Of a stretch of DNA of 39,632 nt, positions 1 through 10,059 are shown piece by piece. The DNA is from Comamonadaceae bacterium (GTDB lineage: Bacteria; Pseudomonadota; Gammaproteobacteria; Burkholderiales; Burkholderiaceae_C). The stretch covers positions 1 to 39,632 of the forward strand of contig CANCUP010000007.1 of NCBI GenBank assembly GCA_947381325.1. Direction: 5' to 3'. Position 1 is the first letter of the stretch. Every line of letters begins with the position of its first letter. Both the position numbers and the translations under genes were made by a program. The notes under the pieces were generated by a model. It was not told the origin of the DNA and searched no databases. It saw only the letters and a program-made list of their open reading frames with translations.

Positions 1-639
1 GCTTTCATGTTCATGGGCAACAGCACGCCGCCAGCCACAGCCCCTGCGCCAGTGGCCGTCAAGCCTGTCAAACAAGCGCCGGCAGCAGAAGCAACCACCA
101 CCGCCAAAGACGAATTGAACCAGCTGCTGGGCTTGGTTCGCGACGGCCGATGGAAAGAAGTGGGTCCCAAAGTTCAGCTCATCAAATCGATGTCACAAGT
201 CAGCGCAGGCAACAGCAAAGCCAGCGCTGAGGCGTCTGCAGCGGCCGACCAAACCTTGAAAGCTGGCAATGCGCAAGAGGCTGCCAGCCAATTTGAAAAG
301 GCCGTGGCCATGGATGCCGCCAATGCCGAAGCGCGCTTTGGCCTCGGTACCTCCTTGGTCAGAAGTGGCAAAGCCAGCGTGGCAACGGCTGTGCTGATCG
401 ATGGCTTGTTGATTGCCCCAGACCGAGGCGCAGGTTGGTTGGCTGCCGCCGAAGTGTTTGCCGAAAACGGCAAGGATGAAGCAGCTGTTTCTGCCCTCAA
501 GCTGGCCGTGCATTTGGCCAAGAACCGCGAAGGTGCTTTGAAGTTCTTGGGTGCAGCCAACGAGAACATCCCCAACGCCAAGTTGCGCAAAATCATTGAA
601 ACGGCCATGCCGTCACTCAGTGGTGTCCCTGGTAAATAA
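1..639 (+). CDS. TPR-like repeat protein, 5' end cut by window
   Basis: The frame is open to the first base and the first in-frame ATG is at position 7, so the true start probably lies outside the window. The residues before and at that ATG (Ala-Phe-Met-Phe-Met-Gly) look like the end of a membrane helix. They are followed by a Pro/Ala/Val/Lys-rich linker of about 35 residues. From about residue 70 the chain is alpha-helical with TPR-type spacing: small residues at the helix crossings, and patterns such as 'AASQFEKAVAMDAANAEAR' followed by 'ARFGLGTSLVRSG' are typical of tetratricopeptide repeats, perhaps three of them. TPRs are protein-protein interaction scaffolds; no enzymatic motif is visible. 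The gene lies 24 nt before the PKD-like gene on the same strand, so the two are probably co-transcribed. Function unknown; it may be a membrane-anchored adaptor. Confidence 0.6.
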   Translation, partial: AFMFMGNSTPPATAPAPVAVKPVKQAPAAEATTTAKDELNQLLGLVRDGRWKEVGPKVQLIKSMSQVSAGNSKASAEASAAADQTLKAGNAQEAASQFEKAVAMDAANAEARFGLGTSLVRSGKASVATAVLIDGLLIAPDRGAGWLAAAEVFAENGKDEAAVSALKLAVHLAKNREGALKFLGAANENIPNAKLRKIIETAMPSLSGVPGK

Positions 640-663
640 TTTTTTTAATCGATCGTGTCTCTC

Positions 664-1341
664 ATGAAAAAAACTCTCTCCACCGCCTTGGCAATTTCTG
701 CCCTCACGCTCATGGGCGCAGGACAAGTCCAAGCCCAAGAAATCAAAAGCCTTGAACTCGTCTCAGGCAAGATCTCTCTCGATGCTGTGGCAGAACTCAA
801 TGTGAACTTTGTTCCAACGGGCGATGTCATCTGGTGCGGCATGACCGTGGACTGGGGCAACGGTGACAAACAAGATGTGCGCATTGGTGACGACAACCTC
901 AAGTCGTCACCGATCATGCTGTCGCACAAGTACCCGGCCGCTGGGAACTACACCATCACTGCGCAAGGACGCTTGTTGATCCGAGGTCTCAAGACTGCTT
1001 CTTCTTGCGGCGGTAACCCAAGGCCCACGGTTGTGACTGTGGTCGACCAAGCGGCATTGGCAGCTGCCGAGCGTCAACGCGTTGCAGCCGAAGAAGCTGA
1101 ACGCGCCAAGGCCGAAGCAGTTGCGCGCGAACGTGCTTTTGCAGAAAAAGAACTTGATCTCAAACGCAAAGAGCTGGAGATGAAAGAAGACCTGCTGCGC
1201 CGCGAAGAAGAGATTCGCAGACGCGCATTGGCAACTCCTGCACCGGCACCTGCTGCAGCACCACGCCCAGCACCTGTTGCACCCGCAGCGCCTGCTGCGC
1301 CTTTGACGCCCAAGGCGGTCAAACCAGCGGATGCATTCTGA
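664..1341 (+). CDS. Exported PKD-like domain protein with coiled-coil and Pro/Ala tail
   Basis: This 225-residue protein starts at the ATG at 664; the frame also allows GTG at 655, but that start adds three residues before a clean signal peptide. Residues 1-25 are a Sec signal peptide (Lys-Lys, hydrophobic core, cleavage near 'GQVQAQ'). About residues 25-125 resemble a PKD/Ig-like beta sandwich: 'VDWGNGDKQDV' matches the W-x-D-G-D turn of PKD domains, and 'HKYPAAGNYTITAQG' matches the H-x-Y-x-x-x-G-x-Y-x-V strand. Two Cys ('WCGM' and 'SSCGG') could form a disulfide. Then comes a highly charged Glu/Arg/Lys/Ala helix, about 130-185, predicted to be a coiled coil. The tail is Pro/Ala-rich. Probably periplasmic or envelope-associated. 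It ends facing the minus-strand zinc-ribbon cassette. Molecular function is unknown. Confidence 0.65.
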   Translation: MKKTLSTALAISALTLMGAGQVQAQEIKSLELVSGKISLDAVAELNVNFVPTGDVIWCGMTVDWGNGDKQDVRIGDDNLKSSPIMLSHKYPAAGNYTITAQGRLLIRGLKTASSCGGNPRPTVVTVVDQAALAAAERQRVAAEEAERAKAEAVARERAFAEKELDLKRKELEMKEDLLRREEEIRRRALATPAPAPAAAPRPAPVAPAAPAAPLTPKAVKPADAF

Positions 1342-1360
1342 GTCTTAGGCTTTTGGATCG

Positions 1361-1398
1361 CAAGCGGTTGGCGCGACATCAAACCGCGCAACCGCTTG
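1361..1398. terminator. Strong hairpin between convergent genes
   Basis: CAAGCGGTTG (1361-1370) and CAACCGCTTG (1389-1398) are perfect 10-bp inverted repeats, and the stem continues inward with GCGCG/CGCG around a one-base bulge. It lies between the convergent PKD-like gene (ends 1341) and the last gene of the zinc-ribbon cassette (ends 1515). No T-run follows on either strand, so it may be a Rho-dependent or mRNA-stabilising 3' structure rather than a classical intrinsic terminator. Confidence 0.45.
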
Positions 1399-1514
1399 AT
1401 CGAACACCCATTTCGGCTTTGTAGACGCGGGCCACAAGGGCCTGCCGCGCCGTGAATGCAAGGCACTTGGCAGCCGAATGAACAAGTACAAGCAAGCCCG
1501 AGCTGTCAAATTGC

Positions 1515-1920
1515 TCAGGCCATTTCAACGTGTTGAGGCGGAAGCTCTGACGTGCCAACCTTGGCAAAAACAGGAGGTCGCACCAGCGGGGCAGGCACTT
1601 CATTTTTCAAGACGTAAACAGACTCGATGAAGTCAAACCAACCGGCCGCAGCACTTGAATTGAAAGCCACCTCGGGATTGGGATTGACAAAAAACAAGCG
1701 CATTTGAGAGCGCGCTGTTTTGTCAAATTGGCCTTGCATCTGATATTCCCAAATTGCGAGCAAGTGACGGCCGTCTTGAATGCCAGAACGCCCTTTGACG
1801 TACTCGATGAAGGCGTACTCTGAGTCTTGGAGCGATGCATCCACGATCCATTGCAGATACACCTCCAGCTCGGCTTTTCCAGCGTCCGAACAAAACGGGT
1901 AACGCGCATCGGTCTGAATA

Positions 1921-1928
<8 letters not shown>
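1515..1928 (-). CDS. Small hypothetical protein, last gene of zinc-ribbon cassette
   Basis: A 137-residue protein. The ATG at 1928 lies inside the end of the preceding gene (ATGACTGA, 8-nt overlap), which argues for this start over the upstream in-frame extension. I do not recognise a family. The sequence is rich in aromatic and acidic residues with mixed alpha/beta character: 'YLQWIVDASLQDSEYAFIEYV' is helical, and the stretch 'FFVNPNPEVAF' is probably a strand. It has no zinc ribbon, signal peptide or membrane helix. The overlap implies translational coupling to the upstream five-ribbon protein, whose C-terminal region is of similar character, so it may be a partner or chaperone of it. Function unknown. 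Confidence 0.6.
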
Positions 1929-4704
<2,776 letters not shown>

Positions 4705-4709
4705 ATGGA

Positions 4710-7382
4710 TCAATCGCCCTTTTGCTCTTGCACAGGGCTACCGCAATCCAAGCAAAAGCGATTTCCCTCCGCTGAAGCTTTGTTGCATTGCACGCACACA
4801 TAGCGTGTTGCTTTGACAGCGGCGGTGTAGACGTCGGCCATTTTTTCAATGGTGGTGGTCGCTGCAGCGCGAGAGCTCTGCACCGCCTCTTTCATGCCAT
4901 CGTTGGAATGCGCCGCAGAGGCCACAGCCACCTTTGACATGTTCTCCATCGAGCTGGTGTTGACGCGCTCTGCAATGTCAGCCGCAGCTTTGTAGCCTGC
5001 ATTGGCTTCGCCTGCGGTGGACTGCGCCACATGCATCATGTTGCCCATGGCCTTGTCGCTGGTTTGCTGCACACGGTCGGCGGCAGATTCGTGCGCACGA
5101 ATGGCACTGTCTGCGCTTTCTTTTTGCATTTGCAACATGCGCTCAAACATGGCGGCTTGCATTTCCGCAGTGGCTTGGGCCGCTGCGGCTTTGGCTTCGG
5201 CGATTTGCGCGCCAGATTGCAACTCAGCTTGCGCTTTGGTCGAGTCTGAATGCGATGCGGCAATGGCTTTGATCATGTCCGCAGAGGCCTGGCCTCCGCC
5301 ACCGGCCTTGGCCAACTCTGCGGCTTGCATGGCCAGCATTTGAACCGCATCCAAATTTTTCATCGCATCAATCTTGGCCTGCTCCAAGGCATTGGCCTCT
5401 TTGGTCAGATTGAGCTGCTGTTCGTTCTGTTGCTGGGTCTTTTTAAGTTCTTGCTCATGCTCTTGCTGAGCCATCTGGGCTTCCAAAGCCGCCAATTCTT
5501 TGAGCTTGTCAACGGTGCGCTTTTCCTTGCGGTCTTCCAAATCTTGGTCGATGTGGCCCAGTTGTCCTTTGCGCTGCGCTTCAAGACGATCTTTTTCCTC
5601 TTGCGCCTTGATGTCCAGTCGAATTCTCTCTTCCTCGACGAAAGAGTCATCCGTGATGTCGCGACGTTTGGCACGGCTTTGTGCCTCGCCGGTCAAGTCG
5701 CTCAAATCAATGTCGTGTTGGGCGGCTTTTTTCTCCAGCGTCATGTCGTGGTCGACATGGTCGATTTCATCGCCGCGTTTGGCTTTGGCTTGCTCTCTCA
5801 AGAAGTCTTGTTCACGCAGCTCTTTGTCACGCTGGCGTGCAAACAGTTCTTTCTCTGCTTCGTCCGTGATGGCTGCTTTGCGCAAGTCGGTGCTGGTTTC
5901 GAGCTGGTGATCGTCCAGATCCAACTCGGCCAGCTGCTTCTTCTTGTTTTGCTCTTGACGTTTTTGCGCCAGCTCTTGGCTGTCCTGATTCTGAACACGC
6001 TGCATCACCAAATTGAAGGCAGACTGCTCCAGCTCGATTTGGCTTTGTTCGATCGCCAAGTATTTTTGGTCCGCCTTGATTTCGCGCAGTTTTTCAGCCA
6101 GCAAGGCTTCGGTGTTGAAAAACCATTCATCTTCTGCCGTGCGCAAATCCACCACCGTGAATCCGGTGACGTAGCCGCGCCAATCTTTCACCAGTTTGTC
6201 GTTGAGCTCGTTGCTCAGCTGCGCCAACATGACCGGACGCATCAGGGTCGGCACATCGTAGCGACGCAAGATGGGACCCAGAATGTTGATCACGTGGTCT
6301 GTGATTTGGGCATCCGACACATTGATTTCTGGCACCCCTTCCTGCGCAGACAATGGCTTGAGCGATCGGTCGATCATCATGCTCAAACGCAGGGTCAGTT
6401 GCTCGCCACCCGAAGCTTGCAAAAAGTTGGTTTTGTTGCTCGCTTGCAAGAGAGAGACGTCGGCCGCACACTTGCCACAAAAATTAGCACCGGGTCGCAA
6501 GGTATGGCCACAAGTTGGACACCCCAGTGCAGATTTGCTGATGTCGAGTTGGTGGCGTTCACCCAGTTTGCCGCGATTGAAGATACACAGCGCCGTGATG
6601 CCAGCCTGGCTGGCCAGTTGAGAACGAATATAGGCACCCGCACCTGCAGGGTCAGAGGGAATCGACTCAAGGTTGATGCTGGGGAGGATGCCTTTTTCAA
6701 TCAAGGCCACCGCAGCGTCTGTGAACTCCAAGCAAGACAAGGCTGTGCGGGTGCCCAGAATGCGTTCTTTGAACAGGGCCACCTGCTCTTTGTTTTCGGG
6801 GTCTACCCAAAACTCCAGGCGCAAGTGCGCATCAGGCAAACCGGGGACTGGGATCGGCAGTGTTTTGCTGAGAAGTGGTGAATTGCGGAAATCCAGCATC
6901 ACAAAAATTTGTGTGGCCTTCTTTTTCTTCTCGACATCTTCTTTCTTTTCACCAAACAGTTTGACTTTCCAGTCATTCCAGATGGTGCCAAAAAAACCAC
7001 CCGTGGAGGGCGCATCGTCTTTATCGCTCTTGTCTGTCTTTTGTTTTTGGCCTTTTACCTCTTCAAAAACACCGTTGACAACCTTGTAGGCCCAGTAGCC
7101 CATGCTGGCTTGCGACTTGGACTTGTTGCCCTCGCTTTGAACCCGCTCTTCGGTCAACTCATAGATGAATTCACCCATGCTGTTGACGTTGGACAAGGCG
7201 CCACCCAGGCCTGCGGTTTCAGCTTGTGATTTGCCACAAGATCCGCAAAACATGGCGCCTGCCGAGTTCATGAAGCCGCAGTGACGGCAGCTTTGGGGCT
7301 GAGGCGTTTTGGTTCCGCAAAGTCCGCAGAATTTGGCGTCGTCTTTGAGCTCTGCCGAGCAGCTGGTGTTGGAGCACTTCAT
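4710..7382 (-). CDS. Zinc-ribbon / coiled-coil protein, possible SPFH-like core
   Basis: An 890-residue protein starting with ATG at 7382, preceded by AAAGGA. The start overlaps the stop of the peptidase gene (ATGA). It has two N-terminal zinc ribbons (C3/C8/C19/C22 and C32/C35/C46/C49), a central one (C288/C291/C302/C305) and a C-terminal one (C863/C866/C877/C880). Residues about 150-280 and 320-430 are alpha/beta segments; the second has the alternating helix-strand pattern ending 'GYVTGFTVVDLRTAEDEW' that recalls SPFH/band 7 domains, which are typically followed by long coiled coils. That match is weak and by eye only. Residues about 430-660 are a very highly charged coiled coil, and about 670-850 an Ala/Gln/Met-rich helical region like receptor or apolipoprotein tails. 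No transmembrane helix is seen. It probably oligomerises into filaments or rings. Function unknown; it could be a scaffold or substrate for the adjacent peptidase. Confidence 0.75.
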   Translation of the reverse strand: MKCSNTSCSAELKDDAKFCGLCGTKTPQPQSCRHCGFMNSAGAMFCGSCGKSQAETAGLGGALSNVNSMGEFIYELTEERVQSEGNKSKSQASMGYWAYKVVNGVFEEVKGQKQKTDKSDKDDAPSTGGFFGTIWNDWKVKLFGEKKEDVEKKKKATQIFVMLDFRNSPLLSKTLPIPVPGLPDAHLRLEFWVDPENKEQVALFKERILGTRTALSCLEFTDAAVALIEKGILPSINLESIPSDPAGAGAYIRSQLASQAGITALCIFNRGKLGERHQLDISKSALGCPTCGHTLRPGANFCGKCAADVSLLQASNKTNFLQASGGEQLTLRLSMMIDRSLKPLSAQEGVPEINVSDAQITDHVINILGPILRRYDVPTLMRPVMLAQLSNELNDKLVKDWRGYVTGFTVVDLRTAEDEWFFNTEALLAEKLREIKADQKYLAIEQSQIELEQSAFNLVMQRVQNQDSQELAQKRQEQNKKKQLAELDLDDHQLETSTDLRKAAITDEAEKELFARQRDKELREQDFLREQAKAKRGDEIDHVDHDMTLEKKAAQHDIDLSDLTGEAQSRAKRRDITDDSFVEEERIRLDIKAQEEKDRLEAQRKGQLGHIDQDLEDRKEKRTVDKLKELAALEAQMAQQEHEQELKKTQQQNEQQLNLTKEANALEQAKIDAMKNLDAVQMLAMQAAELAKAGGGGQASADMIKAIAASHSDSTKAQAELQSGAQIAEAKAAAAQATAEMQAAMFERMLQMQKESADSAIRAHESAADRVQQTSDKAMGNMMHVAQSTAGEANAGYKAAADIAERVNTSSMENMSKVAVASAAHSNDGMKEAVQSSRAAATTTIEKMADVYTAAVKATRYVCVQCNKASAEGNRFCLDCGSPVQEQKGD

Positions 7383-8971
7383 GGCGATCCTTTGGTGGTC
7401 AGTTGATGGGTCAATTCACCTTCGCCATTGATGGCCAAGATGAACAATTCTTTGGTGCTGGGGAATTTTTTGGATTTTCCAGAAATTCGAAAACTGTGTG
7501 CATCCTCAAAGCGGATTTCCTCAAAATCGCAGTCGTCAAAGTCAACCTGAAGGGTGCCTAAAAACGACTCGATTTTTTCACGGTCTTTGAAGCCACTGAG
7601 CTGGCGCAAGGCGTCATCGCGCTCTAAGAGAAACCGCTGCGCCTGGCTGGAGAGACGTCCTCTGTAGTTGTCGCGAACCCGCTCCAAGGCACTGCCCCCC
7701 GCCGCATCGCCGCCCGCGCGACGGCTTCTGATGCGGTCGAGCATGGAACCTTGAGGGGCCGCAGTGGGCAGCACCGATGCCGCTGCCGCACGCTTGAGTT
7801 GATGCCAAGGCGCGCCAAACAAATTGAAGGAAAGCACCGTTTTTTGGGACACCTCATCGTGCACATAGGTGGCGTCTAGGGTGGCGCGTTTGGCGCTGTT
7901 GAGGGCCTCACCAAAGGCCTGTCCTTCGCGCAAGGCCTTGAAGAAGTGCAAGGCGATCAAGTCCGCGCCACACAGCGCGCTGCCCGAGGAGCCCCAAGCA
8001 ATCACCGAACAACCCACAAAGGCTTTGCCACCCTTGGTGAAGAAACTCTCCACCATGCTGGGCTCGTCGTAGCCCATCGCTCCACCGTAACAGGCTTCGC
8101 TCAGCAAAATGGCTTGGTTGAAATCTTCAACCGTGTCCGTCTGCATGATCTCGGTGTAACCCCAATCCCCCTCACCCACCCAATGGGGTTCATCGGCGGA
8201 GCCGTGCACATTAAAGAGCAATACCGCGCCGGGAGAAATGCCTGCATCTGAAATCTCACGGCGCAGGTCGTCTTCTTCCCAGTCGGGCGAAGCCAACACG
8301 CCCTTCGAGGAAAGGCCAGAAAAATCAGGCGCATCAAACAGCTGGCCCGCAGAGGTTGAGTCCGTGAAGCCTTGCACAATGGTTTGGGTGGCTTCAGACC
8401 AGCACTGGGCGGAGACGGCAAACGCAAAGGCCACCCCTGGGTCGACCGACACCGGGGCTTCAAGCAATGCAGGCAGCACAATGGCCATGTCGGTGCTTGG
8501 AATGCGTCCAACAGCCACAGGGGCAATGGCGGTCAAGATATCTTCTGGCTGGTAGGCATCGCGCAAACCATAGAGCGCATCGGTCCAGCAAAAAGGGTCT
8601 TGGCCACGGCAGGGTCGGGAGGGGTTGTCCACTTTGAAAGGCGGAACTTCTGACCAATCGCCAATCAAACACACGTATTTCAAATCACCGCGCGGCAGCA
8701 AGCGTTGCACAGCTTGACGTGCGGCTTGGTGCGCCATCTCGGGGGTGTCGACGCGCACAATATCGAGCGGTTTGGCAAGGTGCTTTTGCAAACCTTTGTC
8801 GAGTTCCTGCGCTGTATGTGCAGAGGCGATGAACAAGGTGTGTGAGACGGCGACGCGTGCAGCAGCTGCCACATTCAGGCTGGGGCGCGCAGGCCGCGAT
8901 ACAGGCTGACAGAACTCACAGCCCGATGCGCCAGCACGCAGTGGTTTGCCACATTGGGTACAAAAACTCAT
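7379..8971 (-). CDS. Intracellular gingipain-like (C25, clan CD) peptidase with zinc ribbon
   Basis: A 530-residue protein starting with ATG at 8971 (GGAG eight bases upstream; ATGA overlap with the gene before). Residues 4-21 form a zinc ribbon (C4/C7/C18/C21). The peptidase domain spans about residues 40-400. 'YVCLIGDWSEVPPF' and 'VAVGRIPSTD' match conserved C25 elements, His256 lies in 'NVHGSADE', and Cys294 in 'LLSEACYGGAMG', giving the clan CD His-Cys dyad. The following 'KGGKAFVG' and 'GQAFGEALNSAKRAT' are also typical of C25 (and of the related CHAT fold). Known C25 enzymes are mostly exported; this one has no signal peptide or secretion tail, so it should act in the cytoplasm. A C-terminal region (about 420-530) carries an Arg-rich linker and a small beta domain. 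Flanking zinc-ribbon proteins are natural candidates for partners or substrates. Specificity is unknown. Confidence 0.8.
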   Translation of the reverse strand: MSFCTQCGKPLRAGASGCEFCQPVSRPARPSLNVAAAARVAVSHTLFIASAHTAQELDKGLQKHLAKPLDIVRVDTPEMAHQAARQAVQRLLPRGDLKYVCLIGDWSEVPPFKVDNPSRPCRGQDPFCWTDALYGLRDAYQPEDILTAIAPVAVGRIPSTDMAIVLPALLEAPVSVDPGVAFAFAVSAQCWSEATQTIVQGFTDSTSAGQLFDAPDFSGLSSKGVLASPDWEEDDLRREISDAGISPGAVLLFNVHGSADEPHWVGEGDWGYTEIMQTDTVEDFNQAILLSEACYGGAMGYDEPSMVESFFTKGGKAFVGCSVIAWGSSGSALCGADLIALHFFKALREGQAFGEALNSAKRATLDATYVHDEVSQKTVLSFNLFGAPWHQLKRAAAASVLPTAAPQGSMLDRIRSRRAGGDAAGGSALERVRDNYRGRLSSQAQRFLLERDDALRQLSGFKDREKIESFLGTLQVDFDDCDFEEIRFEDAHSFRISGKSKKFPSTKELFILAINGEGELTHQLTTKGSP

Positions 8972-9285
8972 GGAAGCAACTCCGTGTCAGCCAGCGGTTC
9001 AGCAGGAGGCGGTGGCACCACCACGTGGGCGGAAAAATCAGGCTCTAGCAGCAAACGCCAGTGCCCCCTCAAATCGTCTGTCCGCCCTGTGAGAACGACT
9101 TGCTGATCCAGCAAGGGCTCCAATTGTTTGGGCAACTGGCGCATGGGGGATCTGCGCACATGGACACGGTAGCGCTTGCCATCTGCGCATGCCAAAACGG
9201 GATAGCGCCCTTCGGACTTGGAGCCCTCAAAGAGCAAAGCCATCGACAAATGACCTTGGAGCGTGACCAATGGAGTTGTAGACAT
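8968..9285 (-). CDS. Small beta-rich protein, possibly OB-fold
   Basis: A 105-residue protein from the ATG at 9285; an in-frame TTG at 9297 is possible and neither has a strong ribosome binding site. Its stop overlaps the peptidase start (ATGA). The pattern is consecutive short strands: 'LVTLQGHLSMALLFEG', 'YPVLACADGKRYRVHV', a short helix 'QLPKQLEPLLDQQVVLTGR' (the last part returning to strand), then 'HWRLLLEPDF'. This resembles an OB-fold of the kind found in small accessory proteins, and the 'QQVVLTGR' strand followed by a turn is typical. The C-terminus is Pro/Ala-rich and probably disordered. Its position between the membrane zinc-ribbon protein and the peptidase suggests a regulatory or adaptor role. 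The fold assignment is inference; no family is recognised. Confidence 0.6.
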   Translation of the reverse strand: MSTTPLVTLQGHLSMALLFEGSKSEGRYPVLACADGKRYRVHVRRSPMRQLPKQLEPLLDQQVVLTGRTDDLRGHWRLLLEPDFSAHVVVPPPPAEPLADTELLP

Positions 9286-9321
9286 AGGGAAATTCAAGCT
9301 TCGACTTTGGCGCAGGTTGCG

Positions 9322-9765
9322 CTAAAAGTTGCTCGCGCGCTCTTTTGAAACTTTGGCAGGCTCGGGTTGTGCGTAAGCCATCGGTGGCGCTTGGAGGGTG
9401 TCTTTCGCGTCCCAAGAGGTGTTGTGCGACGAGACGACATAGCTCACCACCAACACCACCAAGACAGAAAAAACAAGAGATATCCAATAAGCTGATGCGT
9501 GGTTGCTTCTCGCCCGCTGGAACAACTGCATAGAGCGTTCAACCCATGCATGGCTGGGTTGTGAACTGACAGACGCTGACCATGCCTCGGCTTGGTAAAG
9601 ACTGGGCGTGTTGACCCGGCCAAAAGGCATGCGCACCACATGACCGAGGTAAGGCTGCGCGTAGCCCCCTTTTTCAGCCAAAGAATTCAAAGGTTCAGCG
9701 CACCGCAAGCACAGCCTCGCGGCGTGCGTGTTGTGGTGCTCACAAGAGGAACAAATACGGGTCAT
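9322..9765 (-). CDS. Zinc-ribbon single-pass membrane protein, first gene of cassette
   Basis: A 147-residue protein from the ATG at 9765; the frame extends ten residues upstream but those lack a start with a ribosome binding site and precede the ribbon. C5/C8/C19/C22 form an N-terminal zinc ribbon ('CSSC' and 'CLRC'). Residues about 30-90 are a soluble linker, residues 92-112 ('WISLVFSVLVVLVVSYVV') a single transmembrane helix, and the last 35 residues are short and Pro/Ala-rich. The expected topology is ribbon in the cytoplasm with a short tail outside. It could tether the soluble zinc-ribbon cassette proteins, including the C25-like peptidase, to the membrane. The next gene starts 36 nt downstream. 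Function unknown. Confidence 0.65.
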   Translation of the reverse strand: MTRICSSCEHHNTHAARLCLRCAEPLNSLAEKGGYAQPYLGHVVRMPFGRVNTPSLYQAEAWSASVSSQPSHAWVERSMQLFQRARSNHASAYWISLVFSVLVVLVVSYVVSSHNTSWDAKDTLQAPPMAYAQPEPAKVSKERASNF

Positions 9766-10059
9766 GCAGCGCAAAAAATACAACAAACTAATCATTCAAT
9801 CCTAATACAAAAATGAAAAATGAATCTCTCAAACAACGAGTCATTTAGTTAGTTTCGAAGCGATCTATTAATACAGATTGATTCAAAAAATTCTGCAGCT
9901 TTCCAAGAAGATTGCAAAGCGCTGTACCACCGGCGCGAAATAAACGCCAACGGCCTTCGAGCTAGGGCCACATCCCAAGGCTATAGTTCAGAGAAATATC
10001 CCCGCCTGACACACACCCGCTTGCAAGGTGCTGATCCACCTCATCGCAAGTCCTCACCC
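9766..10059. promoter_or_regulatory. AT-rich divergent intergenic region
   Basis: About 290 bases separate the zinc-ribbon cassette from the divergent channel gene. The part from about 9775 to 9900 is clearly AT-rich compared with its surroundings and must hold the cassette promoter. On the minus strand TTGAGA followed by TATTAG (around 9830-9805) is a weak candidate with a long spacer. On the plus strand TATAGT at 9982-9987 is a candidate -10 for the channel gene, without a convincing -35. I see no RNA gene or clear operator. Confidence 0.45.

Noticed and set aside
4705-4713. TTG at 4713 as start of the five-ribbon gene
   Set aside because: ATG at 4704 directly precedes the first ribbon and is the stronger start; the TTG would add only three residues.
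5250-6881. 543-codon open frame on the plus strand opposite the coiled-coil gene
   Set aside because: It is antisense to a well-supported gene and has a Phe/Leu/Val/Gln-rich composition produced by reading Lys/Glu/Gln codons backwards. It has no ribosome binding site or family features.
7379-8971. CHAT or caspase (C14) assignment for the peptidase
   Set aside because: The dyad is shared by all clan CD families, but the 'YVCLIGDWSEVPPF', 'VGRIP' and 'GEALNSAKRA' elements fit C25 better. CHAT remains a second choice.
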